From: Acidobacteriota bacterium
GTDB lineage: Bacteria; Acidobacteriota; Terriglobia; Bryobacterales; Bryobacteraceae
Direction of reading: 5' to 3'
DNA: 64,000 bases
Assembly (NCBI GenBank): GCA_017307505.1
Contig: JAFKEE010000020.1
Coordinates: forward strand, 186,001 to 250,000
Below are positions 55,462 through 63,001 of the stretch, one piece after another; within the stretch, counting starts at the first letter, position 1; each line of letters opens with the position of its first letter. The position numbers and the translations under genes were made by a program. Below the pieces are notes generated by a model. It searched no databases and had not been told where the DNA came from. It worked only from the letters and a program-made list of their open reading frames with translations.

Positions 55462-55773
55462 TTACCTCCACTTCCGCGGCGTCCCGACAGACGCGGCGTC
55501 GATTCCCGACTTCGCGGGATAGAACGGCCGATACTTCACATGGCGCACATAAACGAGCCGCATCAGCGGGTCAGCCTTGCCCATGCGCGACAGGACGGCG
55601 ACCGCGAGAATCCATAAAGTGATCCCGATGGCGAGTCCCCACCAGGTGACGAGAGCAAAGATGAGCATGGCCGCCAACATGCCGCAGAGCAGCACGAGTT
55701 CGCGGTCACAGCCCAGCAGGAGGTTGGGCCGGTTGCAGGATTGATGGATGACGATTTCGCGCGGCTTTTCCAT
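55462..55773 (-). CDS. trbD: TrbD/VirB3 inner-membrane protein
   Basis: 103 residues. EIVIHQSCNRPNLLLGCDRELV then two spans (LCGMLAAMLIFALVTWWGLA and IGITLWILAVAVLSRM) are typical. Four bases separate it from trbE. Confidence 0.88.
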   Translation of the reverse strand: MEKPREIVIHQSCNRPNLLLGCDRELVLLCGMLAAMLIFALVTWWGLAIGITLWILAVAVLSRMGKADPLMRLVYVRHVKYRPFYPAKSGIDAASVGTPRKWR

Positions 55774-55794
55774 GTTGCCCTCCGGCCCTCTTCC

Positions 55795-56172
55795 TCAAAC
55801 CACCAGCGCGCCGCCGACACCGAAGAGCGATGTCATGAACCCCGCGCCCAGTACCAAAAACGCAATGGCGAGCACAGCCACGCAAGACCGCCGCGCAAAC
55901 TCGCTCAGTTCGCCGCCGAACACGAGCGTGCCACCAGCCACCATCAGCGCGATCAGCGAGATGGAAAGCGCCACGGGGCCGGTAAGCGAAGTGGCCACGC
56001 GGCTGAGCGGCGTCTCCCACGGCAGTCCGCCGCCACCACCGCCGCCCGCGAGCGCCACTTGGGCGGCAAGCAATACGAAAAGCAGGACCGTCATGGCGTG
56101 TCGCTTGCGACGGTCGAGGGTACAGACTTGAGTTGTCATCGAGCGCATCTCCTTTGCGATTGAGTTAGACAT
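55795..56172 (-). CDS. trbC: TrbC/VirB2 pilin
   Basis: 125 residues. A long signal peptide (about 25-45) ending in ALAGGGGGGGLPWE, then two hydrophobic helices (SLTGPVALSISLIALMVAG and SCVAVLAIAFLVLGAGF). The mature pilin would be about 75 residues. The seven-glycine run is unusual next to the cleavage site. The start overlaps the trbB stop by 8 bases. Confidence 0.88.
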   Translation of the reverse strand: MSNSIAKEMRSMTTQVCTLDRRKRHAMTVLLFVLLAAQVALAGGGGGGGLPWETPLSRVATSLTGPVALSISLIALMVAGGTLVFGGELSEFARRSCVAVLAIAFLVLGAGFMTSLFGVGGALVV

Positions 56173-57214
56173 ACGTCACCAGGTACTTGCCGGTGGCGGC
56201 GTCGAACCCGGTGACCACCATCAGTTCGCGGACCTTGCGGCCCGCGGGAAGTTCGCCGTCTTCGTCGATGAAGACGACAAGATCGACGGCCTCAGCGATG
56301 AGCGATTGCTGCGGCGCGGCGGTCGCCTCGGCGACTAGGCTTTCGAGGCGCACGAGTCCGCTCAGGGCGTCATTCGCGTGGACTGTCGCCACGCCGCCGG
56401 GATGGCCGGTGTTCCAGGCCTTGAGCATCACGTGCGCCTCGGCTCCGCGCACTTCGCCGACGATGATCCGTTTCGGCTTCAGGCGCATGCAGGCGCGGAG
56501 GCATTCGAGCATCGAGACCGATGCGAAGGCGCGCAGATCGACATAGTTGTCCACCGGGCAGCGCAATTCCATCGTGTCTTCGATGGTGATGACGCGGTCG
56601 TTCGGATGAGTCGCGGCAATTGCCTCGAGGCACGCGTTCACAAGCGTCGTCTTGCCGCTGCCAGTGGAACCGACGATGAGAATGTTCTTGCGCTCGGCGA
56701 TGGCTTTGCGCAGAATGTCGAGGTGCGAGACGCCTTCGAGTGTTGCGGCGAAGTTTTCGCGACGGCGGGCGCGGTTGCGCGGATCATCAATCCCGGTGAG
56801 GATGCCGGACTGCGCGTATTCGTTCAGTGAGAAGATGCGGCGGGGACGGAGCCGAATGGCAAACGCTGGTTTCGGCACTACCGGAGGCAGCAGCCCTTCA
56901 AAGCGGCTTCCATCAATTGGCAACTCGGTTTCGAGAATCGGCCGGTCATAGTTGACCACCGTGCCGCGTTGAGTGGCGATGGTTCCCATCGCGGCTTGCG
57001 CCTGCGTGGCGGAAAGCTCGCCGATCTGTTTCCAACCATCGCCTTGCCGATTCACCCAAACCTTGCCATCCGGGTTGAGGCAGACATCCTCGGATCGATG
57101 ATCCGCGAGAGCTGCCAGGACCTGTTCGCCCAGTTCACGCCGGAGCTTTTCATCCAGCCGCGATTGCTGTTGGTCTCGACCGGCGATCTGAATCGGCGCT
57201 TGATTGGCTGCCAT
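56165..57214 (-). CDS. trbB: TrbB/VirB11 ATPase
   Basis: 349 residues. Walker A GSTGSGKTTL near 182, Asp box TIEDTMEL, Walker B-like KRIIVGEVRGAEAH and His box GHPGGVATVHAN are all intact. N-terminal domain begins after about 25 residues. It is the first gene of the operon, GAGG ahead of ATG 57214. Confidence 0.94.
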   Translation of the reverse strand: MAANQAPIQIAGRDQQQSRLDEKLRRELGEQVLAALADHRSEDVCLNPDGKVWVNRQGDGWKQIGELSATQAQAAMGTIATQRGTVVNYDRPILETELPIDGSRFEGLLPPVVPKPAFAIRLRPRRIFSLNEYAQSGILTGIDDPRNRARRRENFAATLEGVSHLDILRKAIAERKNILIVGSTGSGKTTLVNACLEAIAATHPNDRVITIEDTMELRCPVDNYVDLRAFASVSMLECLRACMRLKPKRIIVGEVRGAEAHVMLKAWNTGHPGGVATVHANDALSGLVRLESLVAEATAAPQQSLIAEAVDLVVFIDEDGELPAGRKVRELMVVTGFDAATGKYLVTYV

Positions 57215-57229
57215 GAGTGCCTCGCAAGA

Positions 57230-57287
57230 AACTATCTAGACGGTCCCGCCTAAGCAGTTTATAATTCCAATCGACCGGATCTGTCAA
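57230..57287 (-). promoter_or_regulatory. trb operon promoter with CTAG operator
   Basis: On the minus strand TTGACA (57287-57282) is followed after 18 bases by TATAAA (57263-57258), a strong sigma-70-type promoter. A CTAG-centred imperfect palindrome (AACTATCTAGACGGTC, 57230-57245, 12 of 16 positions as in the 46435 site) lies over the start region between promoter and trbB. Binding there would block the operon. Confidence 0.65.
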
Positions 57288-57341
57288 GGCCTTTTCTTTG
57301 CGGTAGTTACGGCTCGCAGCCGGTAGCAAAGGAGCGTCAGA

Positions 57342-58199
57342 ATGCACCGAACGCAAGAAGCGATTCAGAAACACTTGGAGGCGATTCGGTCGCCTCTTTA
57401 CGAAATCGGCGTCTTCTTTCCCGCCGCCTCGGCGGGCGCGGATTCGAAGATGCTGTTGCGCACTTGGGATGAGGTGACGATCTTTAAGTCCGTTCCGTGG
57501 CTCCGTGCGAAGAACACGGAAGGGGCGGCAATCTACATCCGGCCCAAGGGCGAGCATCCGTACAGTCTGGTTGACGACCTAACCGCCGAAGCGGTGCATC
57601 GGATGCGCCAGGAAGGCTACATGCCGGCCATCGTGGTCGAGACGTCGCCGGGCAACTTCCAAGCCTGGCTCAACCACGGTGAGACGCTCGACCGCCGCAC
57701 TTCCACTCAAGCCGCCCGAGCATTAGCGGAGCGATTCGGCGGCGACCCCGGCGCAGCGGACTGGCGGCACTTCGGACGACTCGCGGGCTTCACGAATCGT
57801 AAGCCGGCCTATAGCGGAAGGGATGGGCTGTTTCCGTTCGTCCGCATCGTCGAATTCCAACCTGGCGTCTATCCGATGGCTCCTGGCTTCGTCGGCGACG
57901 TTCGCCGCACCGAGATCGAACAGCGCAGAGTACCGCGCAACAGTTCTGCCAGCGCTCACCGTGGATCGCTATCTATCGACGACTTCCGCGCCGACCCTCG
58001 ATACAGCGGTGACGGCAACCGAATCGATCTGGCCTATGCGCTCTACGCACTTGGACACGGCGGGACGGAGGACGCCGTCGGAGCCGCCATACGAACGCGG
58101 GATCTCTCAAAGAAGGGATCGGAGGCGCGCCAGTCGGCTTACGTGGCCCGCACTATCGAGAAAGCCCGCACGCAGTTGGGCAGCAGCCTCCGTCGCTAG
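57342..58199 (+). CDS. RepB-type DNA primase domain protein
   Basis: 285 residues. IFKSVPWLRAKNTEGAAIYIRPKG, the long AIVVETSPGNFQAWLNHGETLD and ADWRHFGRLAGFTNRKP are the RepB/primase-like (AEP-type) core, with H in RHFGRLAGF likely catalytic. A C-terminal helical domain (RIDLAYALYALGHGGTEDAV) follows. Such proteins prime replication of transferred strands or drive ICE replication. Divergent from the trb operon. Confidence 0.8.
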   Translation: MHRTQEAIQKHLEAIRSPLYEIGVFFPAASAGADSKMLLRTWDEVTIFKSVPWLRAKNTEGAAIYIRPKGEHPYSLVDDLTAEAVHRMRQEGYMPAIVVETSPGNFQAWLNHGETLDRRTSTQAARALAERFGGDPGAADWRHFGRLAGFTNRKPAYSGRDGLFPFVRIVEFQPGVYPMAPGFVGDVRRTEIEQRRVPRNSSASAHRGSLSIDDFRADPRYSGDGNRIDLAYALYALGHGGTEDAVGAAIRTRDLSKKGSEARQSAYVARTIEKARTQLGSSLRR

Positions 58200-58322
58200 T
58201 CGGTGACTCCGGGGCGTGGCGTGCCGCGACCGTCAGCGAAGATTGCGGTGTGGTTCAGGCTGTCGGACCAAGATGCCCGAACCCACGTCGTTCCATCCAT
58301 CGATTGCTCCCCTTGCCGCCGA

Positions 58323-58555
58323 CCTTGACCGGGCACCGCTGCGCTTGACGGCGTGACCGCCTGGCCGCGCCCTGCGTTCGTCTCCGCTCTGCTTTGCCGG
58401 TTCCCCCAGCCGGATTCCGCTCTGCGAGTTCGTTCGCTGCGCTCACCGGAATCCGCCCGGTCTCCCCCAACAAAGCACTCCGACTCGCCGCTTCGCTCTT
58501 GGGAGCGGCCCCGCTTGCTTTTGGGTGCCCCGGTCAAGAGACGGGGCAGAAGGAG
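58323..58555 (+). repeat. GC-rich structured element, copy B (in front of ssb)
   Basis: CTTGACCGGGCACC (58324-58337) pairs with GGTGCCCCGGTCAAG (58524-58538) with one bulged base, enclosing about 186 bases. Inner blocks CGCTGCGCTTGACGGC, CGCCTGGCCGCGCC and GGGAGCGGCCCCGCTTGCTT match copy A at 45175. It ends in AGAAGGAGA 5 bases before the ssb ATG region. The A58328-T58534 pair here is G45179-C45377 in copy A, a compensatory change. Confidence 0.65.
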
Positions 58556-58563
58556 ACAACGAA

Positions 58564-58923
58564 ATGTTCAACAACGTGACTTTGATCGGCTACCTCGGCT
58601 CCGACGCCGAATCCCGTACCACCCGCAACAACACCGCCATGACGGTTCTCTCGCTGGCGACCAAACGCACCTGGAAGAACCGCGAGACCGGCGAACGCGA
58701 GTCACAGACCACCTGGCATCGCTGCGTGACCTTCGGGCGCACGGCGGAGTACGCGGCCACTTTGACCAAGGGCGCGCACCTCCAGATCCTCGGCGAGATC
58801 CAGACGCGTGAGTACACCGGCAAGGACGGCGTGAAGAAGTCCGTCACCGAGATCCGCGTGCAGCGCATCGCCCGGCTCGACCGTGCGCCGAAGACCGAGT
58901 CCGCCGAGGGGGCCGCCGCGTAA
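58564..58923 (+). CDS. ssb: Single-stranded DNA-binding protein
   Basis: 119 residues with one OB fold: FNNVTLIGYLGSDAESRTTRN, then LSLATKRTWKNRETGERE, TTWHRCVTFGRTAEYA and GAHLQILGEIQTREYTGKDG. The acidic DDDIPF-like tail of chromosomal SSB is missing (it ends in AEGAAA), so it probably does not recruit host repair proteins. Expected to coat incoming transferred strand. Confidence 0.92.
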   Translation: MFNNVTLIGYLGSDAESRTTRNNTAMTVLSLATKRTWKNRETGERESQTTWHRCVTFGRTAEYAATLTKGAHLQILGEIQTREYTGKDGVKKSVTEIRVQRIARLDRAPKTESAEGAAA

Positions 58924-58955
58924 GCGGCCCTTTGGGGTCCGGAAGGAGATCCGCC

Positions 58956-59408
58956 ATGACGATGAAAGCATCCCGTCGCGAGTCACTGATCCTCGATCAT
59001 CTGCCGCAAGTCGAACTCCTGGCGCGCCGCCTTCACCGGCGGTGTCCGCAAGTCGAACTCGACGATCTGATCCAGGCCGGCACCATCGGTCTCATCCAAG
59101 CAGTGGACCGCTACGACGAATCACGCGGCTGTCTGCTGAAGACAATCGCTGAGCACCGGATTCGCGGTGCGTTGCTCGACTACCTCCGGCAGATCGATCC
59201 GCTGCCTCGGAATATCCGTCGGTTTCAGAAGCAGCGCGATGCTGTGATCGTTGAACTGAACCGCGCCGGCATGAGCCCGTCGCTGGAAGACGTCGCTACG
59301 CGGCTCGGAGTTCCGGTCAAGAAATACGTGCGACTCTCAATTGCCGTCCTCGCGTCAGACACCCTTTCGATCGAGGAACTCTCTTGTGTCCAGAGGCTCG
59401 CCGGGTAG
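58956..59408 (+). CDS. Short sigma-70-family factor (regions 2 and 3 only)
   Basis: 150 residues from ATG 58956, GGAAGGAG 7 bases upstream. LPQVELLARRLHRRCPQVELDDLIQAG with GLIQAVDRYDESRGCLLKTI is sigma region 2 of the FliA/WhiG type, and RIRGALLDYLRQID to SLEDVATRLGVPVKKY is region 3. Region 4 (-35 contact) is absent. A factor without region 4 could still recognise a -10 or act as an anti-sigma or adaptor partner. No missing part is found downstream in other frames. Confidence 0.75.
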   Translation: MTMKASRRESLILDHLPQVELLARRLHRRCPQVELDDLIQAGTIGLIQAVDRYDESRGCLLKTIAEHRIRGALLDYLRQIDPLPRNIRRFQKQRDAVIVELNRAGMSPSLEDVATRLGVPVKKYVRLSIAVLASDTLSIEELSCVQRLAG

Positions 59409-60017
59409 AGGGCTACACGAACCCGGTTGATTCTGCGGCGACGCCCCATTTCGGCACGCCAACGAACGGACCCGGTTCGTAAACGCTGAGCCATTGCTCC
59501 TGAGCTATCTCGCTCGGGCACAGTTTATCCTTGGCCGATTGGGACCGCCAGGCAACACAACCGGGATCGGCACGACGAACTACAGAAGAATACCGCTGGG
59601 CCTCCCGCACAGATGCCACTCATGATTTTTGCTCGAATACCTTCACAGACCGTCCCGTGCTGTGCCATCCGTCCCGTCGCGCTCGAATCGGTGACGATTA
59701 GGTCCAATAAATCACCGGCGATGTCTTGGTCGTAGTCGCAGTTCACTTCGCGAGCGGCTCAGCCCAACTCCGCTCGGACGCTCTGGCATTGTTGGAGCGT
59801 GGCACCTAGAAAACTGTGGACAAGCGGAACCGACGCCCACGGGGGCAGCCATTCCTGCTCAATACCCACATGAACGCACGATGGACAGAGGGGGCTACGG
59901 CGACTGCCTTCACGCAGTCGCGAACCAAACGTTGACAAGCGCCGGGCAGATCGCTGATAAGATCGGGGAAGTGGGACGGCAGCGCGTCGACAGCCCGCTT
60001 GCGATACACTTGCCGCT
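59409..60017. other. Intergenic region with no firm gene
   Basis: About 600 bases. A minus-strand frame from GTG 59746 to 59525 (73 codons; NCDYDQDIAGDLLDLIVTDSS) reads plausibly but has no ribosome-binding site or relatives I know. No tRNA or repeat is visible. Confidence 0.35.
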
Positions 60018-60227
60018 ATGGACATTAAGGCGAAGCTTCAGCGGTTAGGCCTTCGGGCCCAAGAGGTGAAGTTGCAGCACGCCTGGGCCGTAGACATGAT
60101 CTCTAATGGCGATTCCCGGAATGCCTTGTTGTCCTTCGAACGGGAATCCCTGGTCGAGATCCGTGAGATGGAGACGGAACTCGGGAGACTTAGGCAGTTG
60201 GCCAAGCTAGACCGATCGAAATCCTAG
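60018..60227 (+). CDS. Hypothetical small helical protein
   Basis: 69 residues, charged and helical (LQRLGLRAQEVKLQHAW, EIREMETELGRLRQLAKLD). No family recognised and no strong ribosome-binding site before ATG 60018. Composition fits a real small protein; the next 140 bases to 60368 hold nothing clear. Confidence 0.4.
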   Translation: MDIKAKLQRLGLRAQEVKLQHAWAVDMISNGDSRNALLSFERESLVEIREMETELGRLRQLAKLDRSKS

Positions 60228-60368
60228 CCGTACCTCGCGTTCGACTTACCTCTTCGATCCACCAAATAGTGTTTTGGGCGGCTAAGGCAGACAATCTGCA
60301 CAGGCTTTTGTATCCCGTTTTCCAACAACCCCGTACTCTGCAGTTCTTCGCTTGTGACAGGGATTCAT

Positions 60369-60575
60369 TCACTGCGGCCGGAAGCCTCGCAGAGTGGAGC
60401 GGAACGCCTTGGCGGCGAAGATCCAGAATCCGCCCGGATACAGTTGGTCGATCAGCACCGCCAGCAAGACAACCGGGATTGACAACACGAACAGGCAGCC
60501 GAACAGAGCAGGCCCACGCCCGCATATGCCCTTCATGACGTGGAAGGTAATCAGGAGATCGGTTATGCCTCGCAT
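60369..60575 (-). CDS. Small membrane protein of the transfer region
   Basis: 68 residues from ATG 60575 with one strong hydrophobic span (ALFGCLFVLSIPVVLLAVLI) and a basic C-terminal end. It is 22 bases after traM in the same direction and may be the end of the traK-L-M operon. Function unknown. Confidence 0.5.
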   Translation of the reverse strand: MRGITDLLITFHVMKGICGRGPALFGCLFVLSIPVVLLAVLIDQLYPGGFWIFAAKAFRSTLRGFRPQ

Positions 60576-60597
60576 GAATCCTCTTATCGGCGCAACG

Positions 60598-61017
60598 TTA
60601 CCGCAAAGCCCGGCCCACCACGAACCCGCCCCCGAACAGCAGCGCGCCCGCGATGAGCCCGGCTGCGATCCACATCCACATGGCGCGACGAGACTGCGAA
60701 CGATGAACGGCATCGACCAGTGCACGCGCCTTCAAGCTGGCACCCGTGATATCACTCTCGATGCCGCGCCGAACTGCCTGTGCCGCGGATTCGAGGGACG
60801 CCTTCATCGCCGCGTCCACTTGATCGGGCACTGCGGTCTTGAAGCGGCTCGTCGCGTTTTCCACTTCGCTGATCAACCGCTCCGCCAAATCCTGAAGGAC
60901 GAGCGCCTGAGCTTCCAGGGCGACGAACAACGGGTCCCCTTCTTCGAGCAAGACGCCGTGCTTCTGCGCCACCTCAGCGATGATCCGGCGGACGTCAACG
61001 GAACTGGCCACCGTCAC
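60598..61017 (-). CDS. traM: TraM-like conjugal transfer protein
   Basis: About 139 residues from GTG 61017; a TTG at 61095 is also in frame but would overlap traL. VDVRRIIAEVAQKHGVLLEEGDPLFV is the N-terminal TraM pattern of P-type elements, followed by helices and a C-terminal membrane span (MWMWIAAGLIAGALLFGG). Exact role in transfer is not established; it always follows traL. Confidence 0.7.
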   Translation of the reverse strand: MTVASSVDVRRIIAEVAQKHGVLLEEGDPLFVALEAQALVLQDLAERLISEVENATSRFKTAVPDQVDAAMKASLESAAQAVRRGIESDITGASLKARALVDAVHRSQSRRAMWMWIAAGLIAGALLFGGGFVVGRALR

Positions 61018-61075
61018 GTTGACCCGCTCAGCTGGGACAGTATTGGCCCGGGAAGCCGTTTGGTCGCGATCGCAA

Positions 61076-61855
61076 TCATGCCACCACCTCCCCAAACGGA
61101 TGGCCCGTCAGTTGGAGCGCGTCGAGTTGTTTGTAGATGTCGCGCCGAATCATCTCCAGCCTCTGACGGCTCATGATCGAAAACGAGCGGCCTCCCAGGG
61201 CCTCGTCGAATGTAAGCTTTGCCCGCAGCATCTCATCGATATCCCGGCCGAAGGTGTCGGCGCTTCGCCGCGGAATGGTCACAACGCCTCGAATGCGCGC
61301 CTGGTTTTGCTCAAACACCTTCATTTCGCGAAACCGCTTTCCGGCGGCCTCCACGGGTCCGAAGTACTCGTTCACCCATACGACGAGGTTCTGAGCGGGA
61401 CTCTTCTCGGCGAGGTCGCCGAAGCCGCTCAGGGTATCCAGCATGGCTTGGCCGCCGGTGACGACCGAATGGACAAAGACGTTCCGGCCATGGCGTTCCA
61501 GGGTCTCGATCACTCCGTTCTCCACGACGTAGTGCCACAACGGAATGAAGGTGCTTGCACCGTTGTCGATGACGAAGGACGAACTCTCCGTGAGCATTCG
61601 CTCCATCAATTCGTCGAAGGCGCGAGCGTCGATCCTGTTCTCGACCATCAGCTTCAGATGCGCCACTTCCAGGGCTTTGTACTGCGTGAAGGTCTGGTTC
61701 ACCGGATCGGTATCGATGCAGCGGGTCGCAACTCCAATCGTGCGAAGGTACTGGCCCAGAAACGACGCGACCAAGCTTTTGCCCACTCCGCCCTTCCCTT
61801 GGAGGATGAAGTGCACGCCATCTACTCGGGAGTTCTGATTTGTCTGCTCTGCCAT
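61076..61855 (-). CDS. traL: TraL-like P-loop ATPase
   Basis: 259 residues. VHFILQGKGGVGKSLVASFLGQ is a ParA/MinD-type deviant Walker A, and CIDTDPVNQTFTQYKAL the following motif. TraL of IncP elements lies between traK and traM as here. It may position the relaxosome or the transfer apparatus. Confidence 0.85.
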   Translation of the reverse strand: MAEQTNQNSRVDGVHFILQGKGGVGKSLVASFLGQYLRTIGVATRCIDTDPVNQTFTQYKALEVAHLKLMVENRIDARAFDELMERMLTESSSFVIDNGASTFIPLWHYVVENGVIETLERHGRNVFVHSVVTGGQAMLDTLSGFGDLAEKSPAQNLVVWVNEYFGPVEAAGKRFREMKVFEQNQARIRGVVTIPRRSADTFGRDIDEMLRAKLTFDEALGGRSFSIMSRQRLEMIRRDIYKQLDALQLTGHPFGEVVA

Positions 61856-61873
61856 GACTGTGTTCCTTCTCGG

Positions 61874-62209
61874 CTAGATCAAGTCCTCGGCTGGTCGCGT
61901 CCCTGGGTACTCGTGCGGTTTGGGACGATTCTCGTGGTCCTTCAGGTTCTTGAGGGGATCGAAAGCGCCTTGCGCGGGCGGTGTCACGACGACTTTTCCC
62001 GCCACGCCAGTGGGGCGCGCGGTAACGGACTGAGCTTTGCGGATCTTGCGAATGGTGCGGATGAAGTGCCGGTAGGAGACCTTAAAGTCGGTCCAGTCCG
62101 CCCAGATGTCGATAAGGGGATAACCGGCATCAATGAGCGGCTCTAGTTTCGGCCACGCATCACGAATGCGCCGGGTCAACTTCCGTCGGTCTTTTGAGAC
62201 TTCAGACAT
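61874..62209 (-). CDS. traK: TraK-like oriT-associated protein
   Basis: 111 residues. KDRRKLTRRIRDAWPKLEPLIDAG with YPLIDIWADWTDFKVSYRHF fits TraK-family proteins, which bind and bend oriT next to the gene. It is the first gene of the traK-L-M operon, 18 bases before traL. Confidence 0.75.
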   Translation of the reverse strand: MSEVSKDRRKLTRRIRDAWPKLEPLIDAGYPLIDIWADWTDFKVSYRHFIRTIRKIRKAQSVTARPTGVAGKVVVTPPAQGAFDPLKNLKDHENRPKPHEYPGTRPAEDLI

Positions 62210-62217
62210 GTCGGCGG

Positions 62218-62256
62218 TACCACCTAGACGGTATCACTGAAACGAGTTGGTTTCAA
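62218..62256 (-). promoter_or_regulatory. traK promoter with CTAG operator
   Basis: Minus-strand TTGAAA (62256-62251), 17-base spacer and TACCGT (62233-62228). The operator TACCACCTAGACGGTA (62218-62233) overlaps the -10, as in the RHH gene. A second perfect repeat TGAAAC-gagttg-GTTTCA (62238-62255) covers the -35. Confidence 0.6.
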
Positions 62257-62545
62257 GCCCCTGTGCCGAAAATGTTGCCGTAGTTGTCTGCAACGGCGTC
62301 CGAACGGCTCCCCTGTGGCTCCGCAGCGTTACCGGGGCGATTCCGTCACGATGCCGGAACAGTGCCAAAGTGCCGTTCTTGGCCGATTGTCAGTCGCCAT
62401 CGCTACGAATCAGCCATAGGTCGGCGACGGAAGAGGCGGTAGTGGAACATAAAGGCATGTGCACCACAGGGCCGTGATTTCGCCTCTTGATTCGTGATTC
62501 AATTTGCCTTATCGTGTGAAACAGAGGCAGTCACGGCGGTGCCAC
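62257..62545. other. oriT: Probable oriT region
   Basis: The space between divergent traK and the mobilization accessory/relaxase genes is where P-type elements carry oriT. AAGAGGCG (62431-62438) and CGCCTCTT (62481-62488) are perfect inverted arms 42 bases apart; GTTGC/GCAAC (62274/62290) and TTGATTCGTGATTCAA (62487-62502) are smaller repeats. No exact IncP-like nick consensus is recognised, so the nick site is unknown. Confidence 0.5.
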
Positions 62546-63001
62546 ATGGTGCACAGTAAAAACGGTACTGACAAAAGCGCTTCCGAGCGGCTCAATTTGC
62601 GGTTGGGGCCGGAAGCGCGGGCGCAACTCGCTGAGCTTGCCAAGAGCGCAGGCTTCCCGAGTGTGTCGGCCTACGCCCGGCACGTCCTCCTGCACCGCAC
62701 GGATTCCGATGCCACCGTGAAGAAGATCGGCGACGTGGAGCAGAAGACGGTCGCCACGATCAACCGCCTGAGCCGGGACATGAACCAGCTTCGGATTCAA
62801 CTCCTGGCCACGTACTGCCTCGTGGACGGCTTGGCCAAGGTGGTGCTCACGTGTATGCCGGAGCCGTCGCCACAGATGGCGGACCAGGCGACCGCCAACG
62901 CCAAACGCCGTTATGAACGGCTGAACCGGGCTGTAGCGCAAGCCATGCGCGGCGAGGGTGCCGCCATTCTTCAGGAGTTGGGCAAATATGTCGGCGAGTG
63001 A
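62546..63001 (+). CDS. Relaxosome accessory protein (MobC/TraJ-like)
   Basis: 151 residues from ATG 62546. ASERLNLRLGPEARAQLAELAKSAGFPSVSAYARHVLL is a ribbon-helix-helix-type module that binds oriT and recruits the relaxase; the rest is helical. The stop overlaps the relaxase start by 14 bases, so the two are coupled. A longer frame to 62504 is less likely. Confidence 0.78.
   Translation: MVHSKNGTDKSASERLNLRLGPEARAQLAELAKSAGFPSVSAYARHVLLHRTDSDATVKKIGDVEQKTVATINRLSRDMNQLRIQLLATYCLVDGLAKVVLTCMPEPSPQMADQATANAKRRYERLNRAVAQAMRGEGAAILQELGKYVGE

Noticed and set aside
60980-62146. 388-codon plus-strand frame
   Set aside because: Antisense of traM, traL and traK; no family features, no ribosome-binding site.
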